A stretch of 25,973 bases of DNA from JAKAGE01 sp035541415 (GCA_035541415.1 DATKNI010000025.1:1-25973); one strand, 5' to 3'. Shown: positions 6,924-14,270, numbered from the stretch's first letter. Translations and numbers: made by a program. The notes: generated by a model from the letters alone, not told the origin.

Positions 6924-8639
6924 TTATATCTGCTCCGGCGTTTCAATCCCGAGCAATTTCAAACCGTTTGCAAGCGTTTTTGCAGCCACAAGAACGAGCG
7001 CAAGGCGTTCATGCATCCGCTCTTTATTTTCGTCTTTTACGATAGGCGTCGTCTCATAGAACTTATTCGCGGCAACCGCAAGCCTATAAAGGTACGTCGC
7101 AAGGATGCTCGTCGAGTAGAGTTCGGACGCCTTTGCGATGATTTGCGGAAGTTCGAAAATCTTGCGCGCGAGCGCGAGTTCAAACTCACTCGAAAGCATG
7201 CCGAACTTCGTTTTTGTAAGTTTGGACTCGGACACGCCCGATTTGCGGATAATGCTCTTGAGCCGCGCATACGTGTATTGCAGATACGGTCCGCTGTCGC
7301 CGGAGAAATCGAGCATCTTGTCCCAGTCAAAAATAATATCGGTCATTCGGTTCTCCTTAAGGTCGTTGTAGCGCAAGGCGCCCAAGCCGACGGCGCGCGC
7401 GACGGCGTCTTTCTCCGCCGCGGTCAGAGCCTCGTTTTTCTTTTCAACGATCTCGCGCGCCAGGGTGACGGCTTTATCAATCGCCTGTTTCATGGAAACG
7501 CTGCGGCCTTCGCGCGTGGAAAGCTTCTTGCCGCCCTCGCCCAAAACAAGCCCGTACTTTACGTGCGTGAGTTCCGGAGATCCTTCCTTGCCGGTCCAGC
7601 CAAGCGATTTCGCCACGGCAAAGAGCTGCTCAAAATGGAGCGCCTGCTCATTCGCAACCACGTATAAAATTTTTGAAGGCTTGAAGGTGTCTAACCGATA
7701 TTCAAGGTTCGCAATATCACGCGTGATATATACGCTCGCGCCATCCGATTTTTCGATAAGCGCGGGCGGGAGATTGAATTCATCCAGCTTTACAACCAGC
7801 GCGCCCTCGCTCCGTTCCGCGATTTTTAAACCGACGAGTTCTTCGGCAATCGCCTTCATTTTCTTTTCAAAGAAGCTTTCGCCGATCCATTCATCAAACT
7901 TCACGCCGAGCATGGCGTAGAGCACTTTAAATTCTTTTAATGATTCCTTTTTGAACCACTCCCAGAGCTTGCGGTTCTCCTCGTCCCCCGCTTCGAGTCT
8001 TTGGAACTCCTCCTGGCCGCGTTTTTCAAGGGATTCATCGCGCTTGGCCTCCTCGTGGAAGCGCACATACAGTTTTTGCAACTCCTCCACTGGATTTTTT
8101 TTGATCGCCGCCTGATCACCCCACAATTTGTATGCCGCGATCAGTTTGCCGAACTGCGTCCCCCAATCGCCGAGGTAATTCCAGCGCACCACGCGATAGC
8201 CTTGCGCAGTTAACAGATTCGCGATCGCTTCGCCGATGATCGTGGTGCGGAAGTGGCCAAGGTTCATCGTCTTTGCGATGTTCACCGAAGAATATTCCAC
8301 GATCACCGTTTTCTTTTTGCCGTGAGCGCTCGAACCAAAATCTTTTTCCCGCGCCACGCGTAGAAGTTCCTCCCGGATCGCAAGCGGACTTAACCAAAAG
8401 TTAATGAATCCCGGCGCGACCGCCTCCACCTTTTCAAAAAAACCTTCCGGCGCCGCTTTCATGACGGCAACCGAAAGTTCAAACGCCAAATCGAGCGGCT
8501 TCTTCCCTTGCCCTTTCGCAAGCCGCATTGCCACGTTTGTGGAATAATGCCCGAATTTCGGGTCTTCTGGAACCGAAAGCTCAATGGCAGAATCGGTCCC
8601 CAGGGCCTTTTTTACGATGTCCGCAATGACGTCGTGCAT
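6924..8639 (-). CDS. argS: Arginyl-tRNA synthetase
   Basis: 571 residues from the preferred start, the normal ArgRS length. The N-terminal additive domain includes DPKFGHYSTNVAM. The HIGH-type motif is in SSVNIAKTMNLGHFRTT (HIGH replaced by LGHF, as is common in ArgRS). The KMSKS equivalent is GGKKLSTREGRSV, typical for ArgRS, and the C-terminal DALR-type anticodon domain is complete. Several in-frame starts exist upstream. ATG at 8639 is preferred because a TAGAAT box (8652-8647) lies 7 nt before it and the family N-terminus fits; an ATG at 8645 is the alternative. It lies upstream of ileS on the same strand and divergent from smpB. Cytoplasmic. Confidence 0.97.
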   Translation of the reverse strand: MHDVIADIVKKALGTDSAIELSVPEDPKFGHYSTNVAMRLAKGQGKKPLDLAFELSVAVMKAAPEGFFEKVEAVAPGFINFWLSPLAIREELLRVAREKDFGSSAHGKKKTVIVEYSSVNIAKTMNLGHFRTTIIGEAIANLLTAQGYRVVRWNYLGDWGTQFGKLIAAYKLWGDQAAIKKNPVEELQKLYVRFHEEAKRDESLEKRGQEEFQRLEAGDEENRKLWEWFKKESLKEFKVLYAMLGVKFDEWIGESFFEKKMKAIAEELVGLKIAERSEGALVVKLDEFNLPPALIEKSDGASVYITRDIANLEYRLDTFKPSKILYVVANEQALHFEQLFAVAKSLGWTGKEGSPELTHVKYGLVLGEGGKKLSTREGRSVSMKQAIDKAVTLAREIVEKKNEALTAAEKDAVARAVGLGALRYNDLKENRMTDIIFDWDKMLDFSGDSGPYLQYTYARLKSIIRKSGVSESKLTKTKFGMLSSEFELALARKIFELPQIIAKASELYSTSILATYLYRLAVAANKFYETTPIVKDENKERMHERLALVLVAAKTLANGLKLLGIETPEQI

Positions 8640-8646
8640 ATCCATC

Positions 8647-8652
8647 ATTCTA
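8647..8652 (-). promoter_or_regulatory. -10 box for leaderless argS mRNA
   Basis: Minus-strand TAGAAT (8652-8647), 7 nt before ATG 8639. An overlapping TATCGT (8657-8652) would instead fit ATG 8645 with 6 nt. Confidence 0.45.
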
Positions 8653-8685
8653 CGATACCGGAGGCATAAAGTCGCGTGTTCAGGG

Positions 8686-8691
8686 TACAAT
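8686..8691 (+). promoter_or_regulatory. -10 box for leaderless smpB mRNA
   Basis: TACAAT (8686-8691), then exactly 6 nt before ATG 8698. No Shine-Dalgarno site and no clear -35. Confidence 0.55.
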
Positions 8692-8697
8692 ATCGAT

Positions 8698-9135
8698 ATG
8701 GAAGATTTAGCAGAAAACCGACGCGCCAGATTCGATTACGACATCAAAGAAACGTACGAATCGGGCATCGCTCTCCAAGGCCACGAGGTGAAAAGCATCA
8801 TCGCCGGCCACTTTCAGATTGCGGGAGCGCGCGTTTTGATCCGCGGCGGCGAAGCATGGCTCGTCAATTCGCACATTCCTCCCTACCAACCCAAGAACAC
8901 GCCAGCCGGATACGAAGAAGATCGATCGCGCCGGCTTTTATTAAATAAAGATGAAATCAAGACGCTCACGGGAGCGCTCCAAGAAAAAGGAAATATTTTG
9001 ATTCCGCTCCGCGCATACCTCAAACATCACATCATCAAGCTCGAGCTTGGCCTGGGGCGATCACGGAAAAAATCGGATAAGCGCGAAGTCATCAAGAAGC
9101 GCTCGCACCAGCGGGAGATGCGCAATTTGGATTGA
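8698..9135 (+). CDS. smpB: SsrA (tmRNA)-binding protein
   Basis: 145 residues, the usual SmpB length. SmpB binds tmRNA and delivers it to stalled ribosomes in trans-translation. The sequence contains the diagnostic 'YESGIALQGHEVKSI' and 'GEAWLVNSHIPPYQPKN' segments, the 'LLLNKDEIK' motif, and the basic C-terminal tail 'SDKREVIKKRSHQREMR', which acts in the decoding site. The start at 8698 is chosen over longer in-frame extensions because those would overlap divergent argS and because TACAAT lies 6 nt upstream. The tmRNA gene itself is not in the window. Confidence 0.97.
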   Translation: MEDLAENRRARFDYDIKETYESGIALQGHEVKSIIAGHFQIAGARVLIRGGEAWLVNSHIPPYQPKNTPAGYEEDRSRRLLLNKDEIKTLTGALQEKGNILIPLRAYLKHHIIKLELGLGRSRKKSDKREVIKKRSHQREMRNLD

Positions 9136-9158
9136 TATTACAGCATTTTTGCGTGATA

Positions 9159-9187
9159 TAGACAATTTAATATTTTTGTGGTAAAAT
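9159..9187 (+). promoter_or_regulatory. Sigma70-type promoter for the 9215 gene
   Basis: TAGACA (9159-9164), 17-bp spacer, TAAAAT (9182-9187). Predicted start near 9194, giving a leader of about 20 nt that contains a strong ribosome binding site. Confidence 0.65.
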
Positions 9188-9201
9188 TGCTTCACGGTAA
9201 G

Positions 9202-9209
9202 AAAGGAGG
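9202..9209 (+). promoter_or_regulatory. Strong ribosome binding site deciding a TTG start
   Basis: AAAGGAGG (9202-9209), 5 nt before TTG at 9215. This is one of the few clear Shine-Dalgarno sites in the window and fixes the non-ATG start. Confidence 0.75.
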
Positions 9210-9214
9210 CTGTT

Positions 9215-9670
9215 TTGAAACGTGAAAGTGTTGTTTGCGTGTTGACTATGGTGCTTGTGGCGGCCTGGACTCCGTCATGCGCACAACTCGCTATTCAACC
9301 GGTTCCGCGCTTTTCGAGGGATACCTTCGTAAAGCCAGAACCGCGCTTCGACGGCAACGTCGATCGTGCCTATAAAGCATCTCGCTGGTTTTTGCGGGGT
9401 GCGACGGTCTTGGATTTATCCACGACTGCCATGGGCATGGGAATCCACCACGACAGTGAAGTCGGATGGGCCAAATGCTTCGGAGAACATAACATTGCTG
9501 GCGTAGTTATCGCCAACGGTGCGGTGAACTTCGGAGTTGACTGGCTCGGAGGACGGATCTATCGGAAGGGAGGGCGATGGAGATACGTCGCTGTGGCATT
9601 AACTGCTGGTAGAGCAGTTGAGGTCGCAGGCGCCGGTTTCCATAACATAGGCCAACTACGCAGACACTAG
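9215..9670 (+). CDS. Small exported protein of unknown function, TTG start
   Basis: 151 residues starting with TTG behind a consensus Shine-Dalgarno site. The N-terminus has a basic start, a hydrophobic core (about residues 7-18) and a probable cleavage region ending 'SCAQ', so a Sec signal peptide is likely. The mature part contains a 'RWFLRGATVLDLSTTAMGMG' helix and further hydrophobic stretches (about 95-110 and 125-140), suggesting membrane association. I do not recognise the family. It differs from most neighbours in having a -35/-10 promoter, a leader and a Shine-Dalgarno site, which may mean recent acquisition or a different mode of expression. Confidence 0.7.
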   Translation: MKRESVVCVLTMVLVAAWTPSCAQLAIQPVPRFSRDTFVKPEPRFDGNVDRAYKASRWFLRGATVLDLSTTAMGMGIHHDSEVGWAKCFGEHNIAGVVIANGAVNFGVDWLGGRIYRKGGRWRYVAVALTAGRAVEVAGAGFHNIGQLRRH

Positions 9671-9675
9671 GGATA

Positions 9676-9703
9676 CGGGTGGCCGGTTTGCAAAGGCCAC
9701 CCG
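9676..9703 (+). terminator. Hairpin after the 9215 gene, weak terminator
   Basis: CGGGTGGCC (9676-9684) pairs perfectly with GGCCACCCG (9695-9703) around a 10-nt loop, 5 nt after the stop codon. There is no T-run directly after it, so termination would be weak or factor-assisted. Confidence 0.5.
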
Positions 9704-9741
9704 ACCCTAAAACACCGTATTTTACAGCTCTTTTAAGGGTA

Positions 9742-9769
9742 TTGACTTTATGAACTGATCTGGTAACAT
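9742..9769 (+). promoter_or_regulatory. Sigma70-type promoter of the plus-strand small RNA
   Basis: TTGACT (9742-9747), 16-bp spacer ending in TGg, then TAACAT (9764-9769). It has both a -35 and an extended -10. No ORF follows before the terminator at 9881-9916. Confidence 0.6.
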
Positions 9770-9775
9770 ACTACT

Positions 9776-9916
9776 AGGTCTTCACGTTTCATTTACTGGC
9801 ATGTAGGACAACCCCATTGTTCTTTCACGCGGCCTCCGCGAATCTTACCGTTGGGTAGTCCAACATTCCAGTTAGTAGTAAAGGCGTCTCTTCCAGGGGA
9901 ACGCCTTCTTTTTTTC
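9776..9916 (+). ncRNA. Probable small structured RNA gene (about 140 nt), family not recognised
   Basis: Bounded by a promoter (9742-9769) and an intrinsic terminator (9881-9916), with no ORF of note between. Long-range pairing is visible: ACTGG near 9795 with CCAGT near 9868, ATGT with ACAT, GGAC with GTCC, and CCC with GGG, separated by small symmetrical mismatches. Together these form one irregular stem. Inside its large loop is a perfect CGCGG-CCT-CCGCG hairpin near 9828-9840. The architecture is loosely like a 6S-type RNA (long interrupted hairpin) but no conserved 6S block is recognised, and SRP, RNase P and tmRNA are excluded by length or motif. Function unknown. Confidence 0.5.
9881..9916 (+). 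terminator. Intrinsic terminator of the plus-strand small RNA
   Basis: AAGGCGT (9881-9887) pairs with ACGCCTT (9901-9907), followed by a T-rich tail with seven consecutive T. The tail is strong on the plus strand only. Confidence 0.75.
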
Positions 9917-9953
9917 TAAAAAATTTTCCACAACAATTTTTGATTTCCCGTCG

Positions 9954-9959
9954 TATCAT
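9954..9959 (+). promoter_or_regulatory. -10 box for the leaderless 9966 gene
   Basis: TATCAT (9954-9959), 6 nt, ATG 9966; no Shine-Dalgarno site. Confidence 0.5.
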
Positions 9960-9965
9960 TAACCA

Positions 9966-10193
9966 ATGACCAAGTCTTCTTACATACTTCTCATCGGCAT
10001 CGCCATCATGATCATCATCGGCGCAGCGGTGTGGCAATCGACGGGCGGCAATACCAACTCGCTCCCGACATCAAATCCCGTTGCAACGCCAATCGCAACG
10101 GTGAGTTCAACAATCAATGCGACGGGTACGGTGATCGCTGCCCCCTCTTCGACCACCCGAGCCAATCCCGTGCCGTCGGCGGGCGTCTACTAG
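9966..10193 (+). CDS. Small membrane-anchored Ser/Thr-rich protein, unknown function
   Basis: 75 residues. One N-terminal hydrophobic segment (about 6-24, rich in Ile) serves as signal anchor, and the rest is a low-complexity Ser/Thr/Pro/Ala/Asn tail likely outside the membrane. No family is recognised. Support comes from the TATCAT box 6 nt before the ATG, the clear anchor-plus-tail composition, and the convergent arrangement with dinB. It could be a small surface-exposed peptide; no function is proposed. Confidence 0.6.
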   Translation: MTKSSYILLIGIAIMIIIGAAVWQSTGGNTNSLPTSNPVATPIATVSSTINATGTVIAAPSSTTRANPVPSAGVY

Positions 10194-10216
10194 CCCGCAA
10201 GCCAATTAATGAAATT

Positions 10217-11290
10217 TTAAGAAAGTTTTTCGAGCCTCACGCCCAGGAGCCGAAAGGCTTTTTTCTTGGGGTTCTCGCGGGCGTCAAAAAACGGCATAAA
10301 GAGCCGCATGGCCTGGAATTGCAGAGTTTGCAGGTCATCCACCGGCTTCGCCAACGTGACCGAGCGGTTCCTGGTCGTGAAATCCGCAAACCGCACGACG
10401 AGCGTCACCGTCTTATAGGTTTTGAAATTGCTCTTTTTGAAACGGCCGTATACTTCGGCGGCAAGTTCTTTTAATAATGTATTAAGGATTTTCGGATCGG
10501 AAATATCCCGCTCAAAGGTTTCCTGTTCGCCGATCGACTTGGCCTCCCAAAACTCAATGAGCGGCGCATCGTCGCGCCCGCGCAATTTGCGGTACAGCTC
10601 CGGTCCCCATTTCCCCATCATTTTTGAGAGCGCTTCCTGCGACAACTTTTTTGCATCCACGATTTTAACTATTTTTAATCTTTTGAATTGCTCTTCTGTT
10701 TTTGGACCGACGCCGGGGATGGTCCTGATGGAAAGCGGCTCCAAAAAAACTTCGGCATCCGCTTCGCGGACCACGGTCAAACCGTCGGGTTTTTGCCGAT
10801 CGGAGGCGATCTTTGCTATGAGCTTATTCGGCCCAATGCCAATGGATGCCGTCAGGCGCTCCTCGGCTCTTATCTCAGCTTTTATCTGCTGTGCGATGCG
10901 TTCGGCAGCCTCATACGAACCCGCCGAAGAAAGATCAAAATAGGCTTCATCCACGCTCGCCTGTTCGCTATGCGATACATGCCGCGCGAGGATCTCCATA
11001 ATGCGGTGCGAAATTTCTGAATATTTTTCATAATGGCCTTCGACAAAAACAACGGCCGGCTTGCCCGCGCGCCGGGCGTCTTCCGCATATTTCCATGCCG
11101 TTGAAATCGGAAGTGCCGAACGGATGCCGTATTCGCGCGCTTTATAGTTTGCCGTTGCCACCACGCCGCGCCCGCGGCCGCCCTTCGGATCGGCGCCAAC
11201 CGCAATCGGCCGCCCGGTAAAGCGCGGATTGTCCCGCTCCTCAACGGAAGCGAAGAATGCATCCATATCCAGGTGCCCGATGATTCTCAT
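10217..11290 (-). CDS. dinB: DNA polymerase IV (Y-family translesion polymerase)
   Basis: 357 residues, the normal DinB length. The palm motifs are HLDMDAFFASVE (Asp8, Asp10) and SVDEAYFDL (Asp114, Glu115), together providing the catalytic carboxylates. 'GVVATANYKAREYGIRSALP' is the Y-family finger signature. The IPGVGPKT helix-hairpin-helix lies near 195, and the little-finger domain follows. The C-terminus ends 'LLGVRLEKLS', without a recognisable beta-clamp peptide after it. It copies past lesions and is error-prone. ATG 11290 is chosen because it begins at the conserved 'RIIGHLDMD' and lies 6 nt after TACCAT; upstream in-frame codons would run into uppP. Confidence 0.97.
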   Translation of the reverse strand: MRIIGHLDMDAFFASVEERDNPRFTGRPIAVGADPKGGRGRGVVATANYKAREYGIRSALPISTAWKYAEDARRAGKPAVVFVEGHYEKYSEISHRIMEILARHVSHSEQASVDEAYFDLSSAGSYEAAERIAQQIKAEIRAEERLTASIGIGPNKLIAKIASDRQKPDGLTVVREADAEVFLEPLSIRTIPGVGPKTEEQFKRLKIVKIVDAKKLSQEALSKMMGKWGPELYRKLRGRDDAPLIEFWEAKSIGEQETFERDISDPKILNTLLKELAAEVYGRFKKSNFKTYKTVTLVVRFADFTTRNRSVTLAKPVDDLQTLQFQAMRLFMPFFDARENPKKKAFRLLGVRLEKLS

Positions 11291-11296
11291 CATCCA

Positions 11297-11306
11297 ATGG
11301 TACAAT
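11297..11306. promoter_or_regulatory. Overlapping divergent -10 boxes of dinB and uppP
   Basis: Minus-strand TACCAT (11302-11297) is 6 nt from the dinB ATG. Plus-strand TACAAT (11301-11306), preceded by TGg, is 7 nt from the uppP ATG. The two hexamers share 2 bp inside a 23-bp gap between the start codons. Confidence 0.6.
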
Positions 11307-11313
11307 GGAAATC

Positions 11314-12174
11314 ATGATTTCATTCGCACAGGCGATTATCATCGGTATAACGCAAGGCATCACGGAACTTTTCCCCATTTCGAGCCTCGGCCACAGCGTT
11401 CTTCTCCCCGGCATACTCGGGTGGAATATCAACCAAAACGCCGATGCATTCCTCACATTCCTTGTGGCAACGCATTTTGCAACGGCACTCGTCCTGCTCG
11501 CTTTGTATAGAAAGGATTGGTGGCGCATCGTGAAGGGCATTTTCCGATCGCTCGCCGAGCGCGAGATTCGCGAGGACGATCCTGACGCAAAGCTCGGATG
11601 GCTTCTCGTCGTGAGCACCATCCCGGCGGGAATCATCGGCTTGCTGCTCAAGGATTCGATCGTCGGATTTTTCCTCTCGCCGAAATCCGCAGCGATGTTC
11701 CTCATTGCAAACGGCGCGTTGCTCTACGTCGCCGAACGCCTGCGGCGGCGCGCAAAATTAAGCAACGGAGAAGAGCCGGATGGCGATCATCGCATTGCAA
11801 AAGAACTTTCCTGGGGCCAGGCGGCGAAAGTCGGCCTTATGCAAGTGATCGCCCTTATCCCGGGCTTTTCGCGCACCGGATCAACGCTCGCCGGATCGCT
11901 TCTGTCGGGCCTCTCGCATGAAGACGCCCTTCGCTATTCGTTCCTCCTTGCAACGCCGATCATCGGCGCGGCTGCGGCGCTTGAACTCCCGCCGCTCATT
12001 GCAACCGCGGGCCAGCATACGCTCATGGTTACGCTCGCCGGAGCGCTCTCGGCCGGCATCGCCGCATATTTCTCCGCCACGTTCCTCGCAAAATATTTTG
12101 AGACAAAAACGCTCACGCCGTTCGCGATCTATTGCGCGGCGATCGGCGTTATAAGCCTAGTGGTGTTCAGATGA
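11314..12174 (+). CDS. uppP: Undecaprenyl-diphosphatase (BacA/UppP type)
   Basis: 286 residues of a polytopic membrane protein. UppP dephosphorylates undecaprenyl diphosphate to recycle the lipid carrier for peptidoglycan and other surface polymers. The first family motif is GITQGITELFPISSLGH (residues 11-27: Gln14, Glu18, the Ser pair and His27). The second is PGFSRTGSTLAG with its essential Arg. Several hydrophobic helices and the C-terminal 'TPFAIYCAAIGVISL' helix are present. The ATG at 11314 is preferred to an in-frame ATG at 11305 because it lies 7 nt after TACAAT; the 11305 codon overlaps that box. Its TGA abuts the stop codon of the convergent small gene with no base between. Confidence 0.95.
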   Translation: MISFAQAIIIGITQGITELFPISSLGHSVLLPGILGWNINQNADAFLTFLVATHFATALVLLALYRKDWWRIVKGIFRSLAEREIREDDPDAKLGWLLVVSTIPAGIIGLLLKDSIVGFFLSPKSAAMFLIANGALLYVAERLRRRAKLSNGEEPDGDHRIAKELSWGQAAKVGLMQVIALIPGFSRTGSTLAGSLLSGLSHEDALRYSFLLATPIIGAAAALELPPLIATAGQHTLMVTLAGALSAGIAAYFSATFLAKYFETKTLTPFAIYCAAIGVISLVVFR

Positions 12175-12417
12175 TTATTGCTGGGGATCCGCAACGGACG
12201 GCTTCTTCTTGCCGCTCCTAAACCAGGCAAAAACGAACAGTGCGATGCCCACGATGAGCGCCGCGAGGCCGTGTTTGATGTGGATTGTCGTAAGCGACGG
12301 ATCGAATCCCGGCATGACGGTCGGCAGCATATTGGCCGGCGTTGTCCAATAGATATAGGCCGCAACGAGGCATCCGACGCCCACAACAACCGAAATGATG
12401 GTTAATGATTTTTTCAT
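12175..12417 (-). CDS. Small two-helix membrane protein, unknown
   Basis: 80 residues with two hydrophobic helices (about 6-24 and 49-67), a loop between, and a basic cytoplasmic-type tail 'RSGKKK'. No family is recognised. The start at 12417 is supported by a perfect TATAAT (12429-12424) 6 nt upstream. A longer in-frame extension would overlap the divergent neighbour and is rejected. Confidence 0.65.
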   Translation of the reverse strand: MKKSLTIISVVVGVGCLVAAYIYWTTPANMLPTVMPGFDPSLTTIHIKHGLAALIVGIALFVFAWFRSGKKKPSVADPQQ

Positions 12418-12423
12418 AATTTG

Positions 12424-12460
12424 ATTATACAACACGCCCGAGCGCAGATACCCGTATAAT
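12424..12460. promoter_or_regulatory. Two divergent TATAAT boxes for leaderless genes
   Basis: Minus-strand TATAAT (12429-12424) is 6 nt from ATG 12417. Plus-strand TATAAT (12455-12460) is 6 nt from ATG 12467. Both are perfect consensus and have no Shine-Dalgarno partner. Confidence 0.7.
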
Positions 12461-12466
12461 GAATAC

Positions 12467-13000
12467 ATGGGAATCTGGACACTCATTACCGCAACGCTTA
12501 TCGTCCAGGAATTCGCAACGAGCGCCCTCGTGCTTGTTCTTGCCGTGCATAGCGAAATACCCTTATGGCCGATCCACGTCATTTGGGCCGTAACGACGCT
12601 CGTCGACATGTATTTCGGATATCAGCTTGGCTTGCTCCTGAAGCGGAAACTTAAAAATAACCGGTGGGTCGGGAAAATAGACCGCTGGTCGCGGGACGCC
12701 GTAGACGCGCTCGGCGATCGCGGCGTCGGCGTTGCGCTCATGCTCCTCGCCATCGTCAACTTTCCGTACCTCAATACTTTTATTGCCGCATGGATTGATG
12801 CGCCGCAAAATGTTTCCATCCTTTTTACGACCATCGGCAACTTCATATGGTATCTCCTGCTGTGGGGCGCGGTGCTCGGCCTCACCTCATTCGTGGAAAA
12901 CCCAAGCATCATCCTCCTCGTTATTGTGGGCATCGGCGCCTTGTCGCACCTTAGTTTTAAAATATTCGAACGAGCCCAAAAGAAGAACCGCAGGAAATAG
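12467..13000 (+). CDS. Integral membrane protein, unknown
   Basis: 177 residues with about four or five hydrophobic helices (roughly 5-25, 35-57, 88-108, 116-137, 142-160) and a very basic C-terminal tail 'ERAQKKNRRK'. A central loop 'RWVGKIDRWSRDAVDALGDRG' is charged and probably cytoplasmic. No family is recognised with confidence; a DedA/small export-type membrane protein is possible but not supported by motif. The start follows TATAAT by 6 nt. Confidence 0.75.
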   Translation: MGIWTLITATLIVQEFATSALVLVLAVHSEIPLWPIHVIWAVTTLVDMYFGYQLGLLLKRKLKNNRWVGKIDRWSRDAVDALGDRGVGVALMLLAIVNFPYLNTFIAAWIDAPQNVSILFTTIGNFIWYLLLWGAVLGLTSFVENPSIILLVIVGIGALSHLSFKIFERAQKKNRRK

Positions 13001-13100
13001 CCGATCGTAACAGTGCGCTGAAAGCTGCCCATCTACTTGCGTACAACAAGGAGGTCTGTCGGCAAAGGTCGCAAAACCGGCATCTCGAACCTAAGCACCG

Positions 13101-13820
13101 CTAGTTCCCGGACGATGATGCGGTCCCGGTAGCCGAGGAGAGCGCCTGGTTGAGAGTCGAAGCAAAATCATCGTAGCTCGTGGGATTCGGGATTTGCTTG
13201 AGGTTCACAAAAAAAGTCGGCGTGTGGTCGATCTGGGCCGCATTGCCGCCGTTTGCGTCGTTTTGGATTTTTGCAAGCACCGAACTCGCCGTAAGGTCTT
13301 TATTGAAAGTATCCACGGCGAGGCCGATCGATTGCGCGTAGCCGTCGAATTTTTGCGAAACCACCTGGTCGGGCGTGATCGTCGCCCAGTCATCCTGTTT
13401 TTCATACAGGAGATTATTCATCTTCCAATACGCCGACGATCCGCCCATCAAGCCCGCGGCTTCTGCCGCCTGTGCAGAGATGCTTGCATCAGGATGCACC
13501 TGGTAGAGCGGGAAGTTGCGGAACACGAATTCAACCGTCGAACTGAAATTGCCGATAAGCTGTTGGACGATGGGGGCATAGGCGCCGCACGCAGGACATT
13601 CAAAATCGCCGTATTCGATAACCGTCACTGCTGCATGAGGATTGCCCTCATGCCAATCGGAGGCTGTTATCGCAGGAGCATTCGTCGCGACAAATCCCCC
13701 GCTCGGGGAACCGCTTGTTCCGTTCGAATATATGCCCGCAACAATGAGCCCTCCCACGATGAGGATGACAAATCCGATGATGAACCATATGGTTGTTTTG
13801 CTCGCGCCGTTATCAGGCAT
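13101..13820 (-). CDS. Membrane-anchored DsbA-type thiol-disulfide oxidoreductase
   Basis: 239 residues. A single N-terminal transmembrane helix (about 11-31) is followed by a Ser/Gly linker and a DsbA/thioredoxin-4 fold. The redox motif CPAC is at 75-78 after 'VIEYGDFE', and the cis-proline loop is 'DHTPTFFVN'. It should act outside the membrane, forming or isomerising disulfides in exported proteins, several of which in this window contain cysteines. A Ser/Thr-rich tail ends the protein. The ATG at 13820 lies 7 nt after TATCAT (13833-13828). No terminator is obvious downstream. Confidence 0.93.
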   Translation of the reverse strand: MPDNGASKTTIWFIIGFVILIVGGLIVAGIYSNGTSGSPSGGFVATNAPAITASDWHEGNPHAAVTVIEYGDFECPACGAYAPIVQQLIGNFSSTVEFVFRNFPLYQVHPDASISAQAAEAAGLMGGSSAYWKMNNLLYEKQDDWATITPDQVVSQKFDGYAQSIGLAVDTFNKDLTASSVLAKIQNDANGGNAAQIDHTPTFFVNLKQIPNPTSYDDFASTLNQALSSATGTASSSGN

Positions 13821-13827
13821 GGGGATA

Positions 13828-13833
13828 ATGATA
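13828..13833 (-). promoter_or_regulatory. -10 box for the leaderless DsbA-type gene
   Basis: Minus-strand TATCAT (13833-13828), 7 nt before ATG 13820; it lies just downstream of the terminator of the response regulator gene. Confidence 0.5.
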
Positions 13834-13845
13834 CAGTATTTACGA

Positions 13846-13872
13846 CAAAAATCACGGCCTTGGTGCGCCGTG
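13846..13872 (-). terminator. Intrinsic terminator after the response regulator
   Basis: CACGGC (13853-13858) pairs with GCCGTG (13867-13872), 8-nt loop. On the minus strand it is followed by ATTTTTG. It separates the two-component unit from the DsbA-type gene. Confidence 0.65.
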
Positions 13873-13883
13873 TTGTTTTTCTT

Positions 13884-14270
13884 TTATTTGAGATAGCCCT
13901 TCACCTTTTCCGCAAACTCGTCGAGGTTGATTCCTTTTTTGATGAAATCGAGCGCGCCGGCTTCTTTGGCGAGCGCCATATCCGTTTCAATCCGCATCGG
14001 ATCGCTGAATGCCGTGAGGAAAACGACTTTCAAATCCTTCGTGTCGGGATTATTTTTGATCTTCTGCTGGGCAGTGATGCCATCCATCACCGGCATTTTC
14101 ATGTCCATCAAAATGAGATCCGGCTTTTCTTTCTGCGCGGTGATGACCGCCTCTTCGCCGTTTGCGGCCGTTATGACCTTGAGCCCGTTTCGCTCAAGCT
14201 TTGTCTTGTAAACGGCAAGCACATCAGGCTCGTCGTCTACGAGGAGAACCAATGGGGATTCCTTAGGCAT
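13884..14270 (-). CDS. Single-domain response regulator (CheY-like receiver)
   Basis: 128 residues consisting only of a receiver domain. The acidic pocket Asp12/Asp13, phosphoacceptor Asp56 (LILMDMKMP), Thr86 and Lys111 (DFIKKG) are all present. There is no DNA-binding or enzymatic output domain, so it presumably signals by protein contact or as a phosphorelay intermediate. It begins 31 nt downstream of the histidine kinase gene on the same strand and is its likely partner. It also has its own TATACT box 6 nt before the ATG, within a 12-bp tandem repeat. Confidence 0.95.
   Translation of the reverse strand: MPKESPLVLLVDDEPDVLAVYKTKLERNGLKVITAANGEEAVITAQKEKPDLILMDMKMPVMDGITAQQKIKNNPDTKDLKVVFLTAFSDPMRIETDMALAKEAGALDFIKKGINLDEFAEKVKGYLK

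Noticed and set aside
13001..13100. AAGGAGGT in the gap after 13000 as start of a small gene
   Set aside because: No ATG, GTG or TTG start at suitable distance and no ORF follows.
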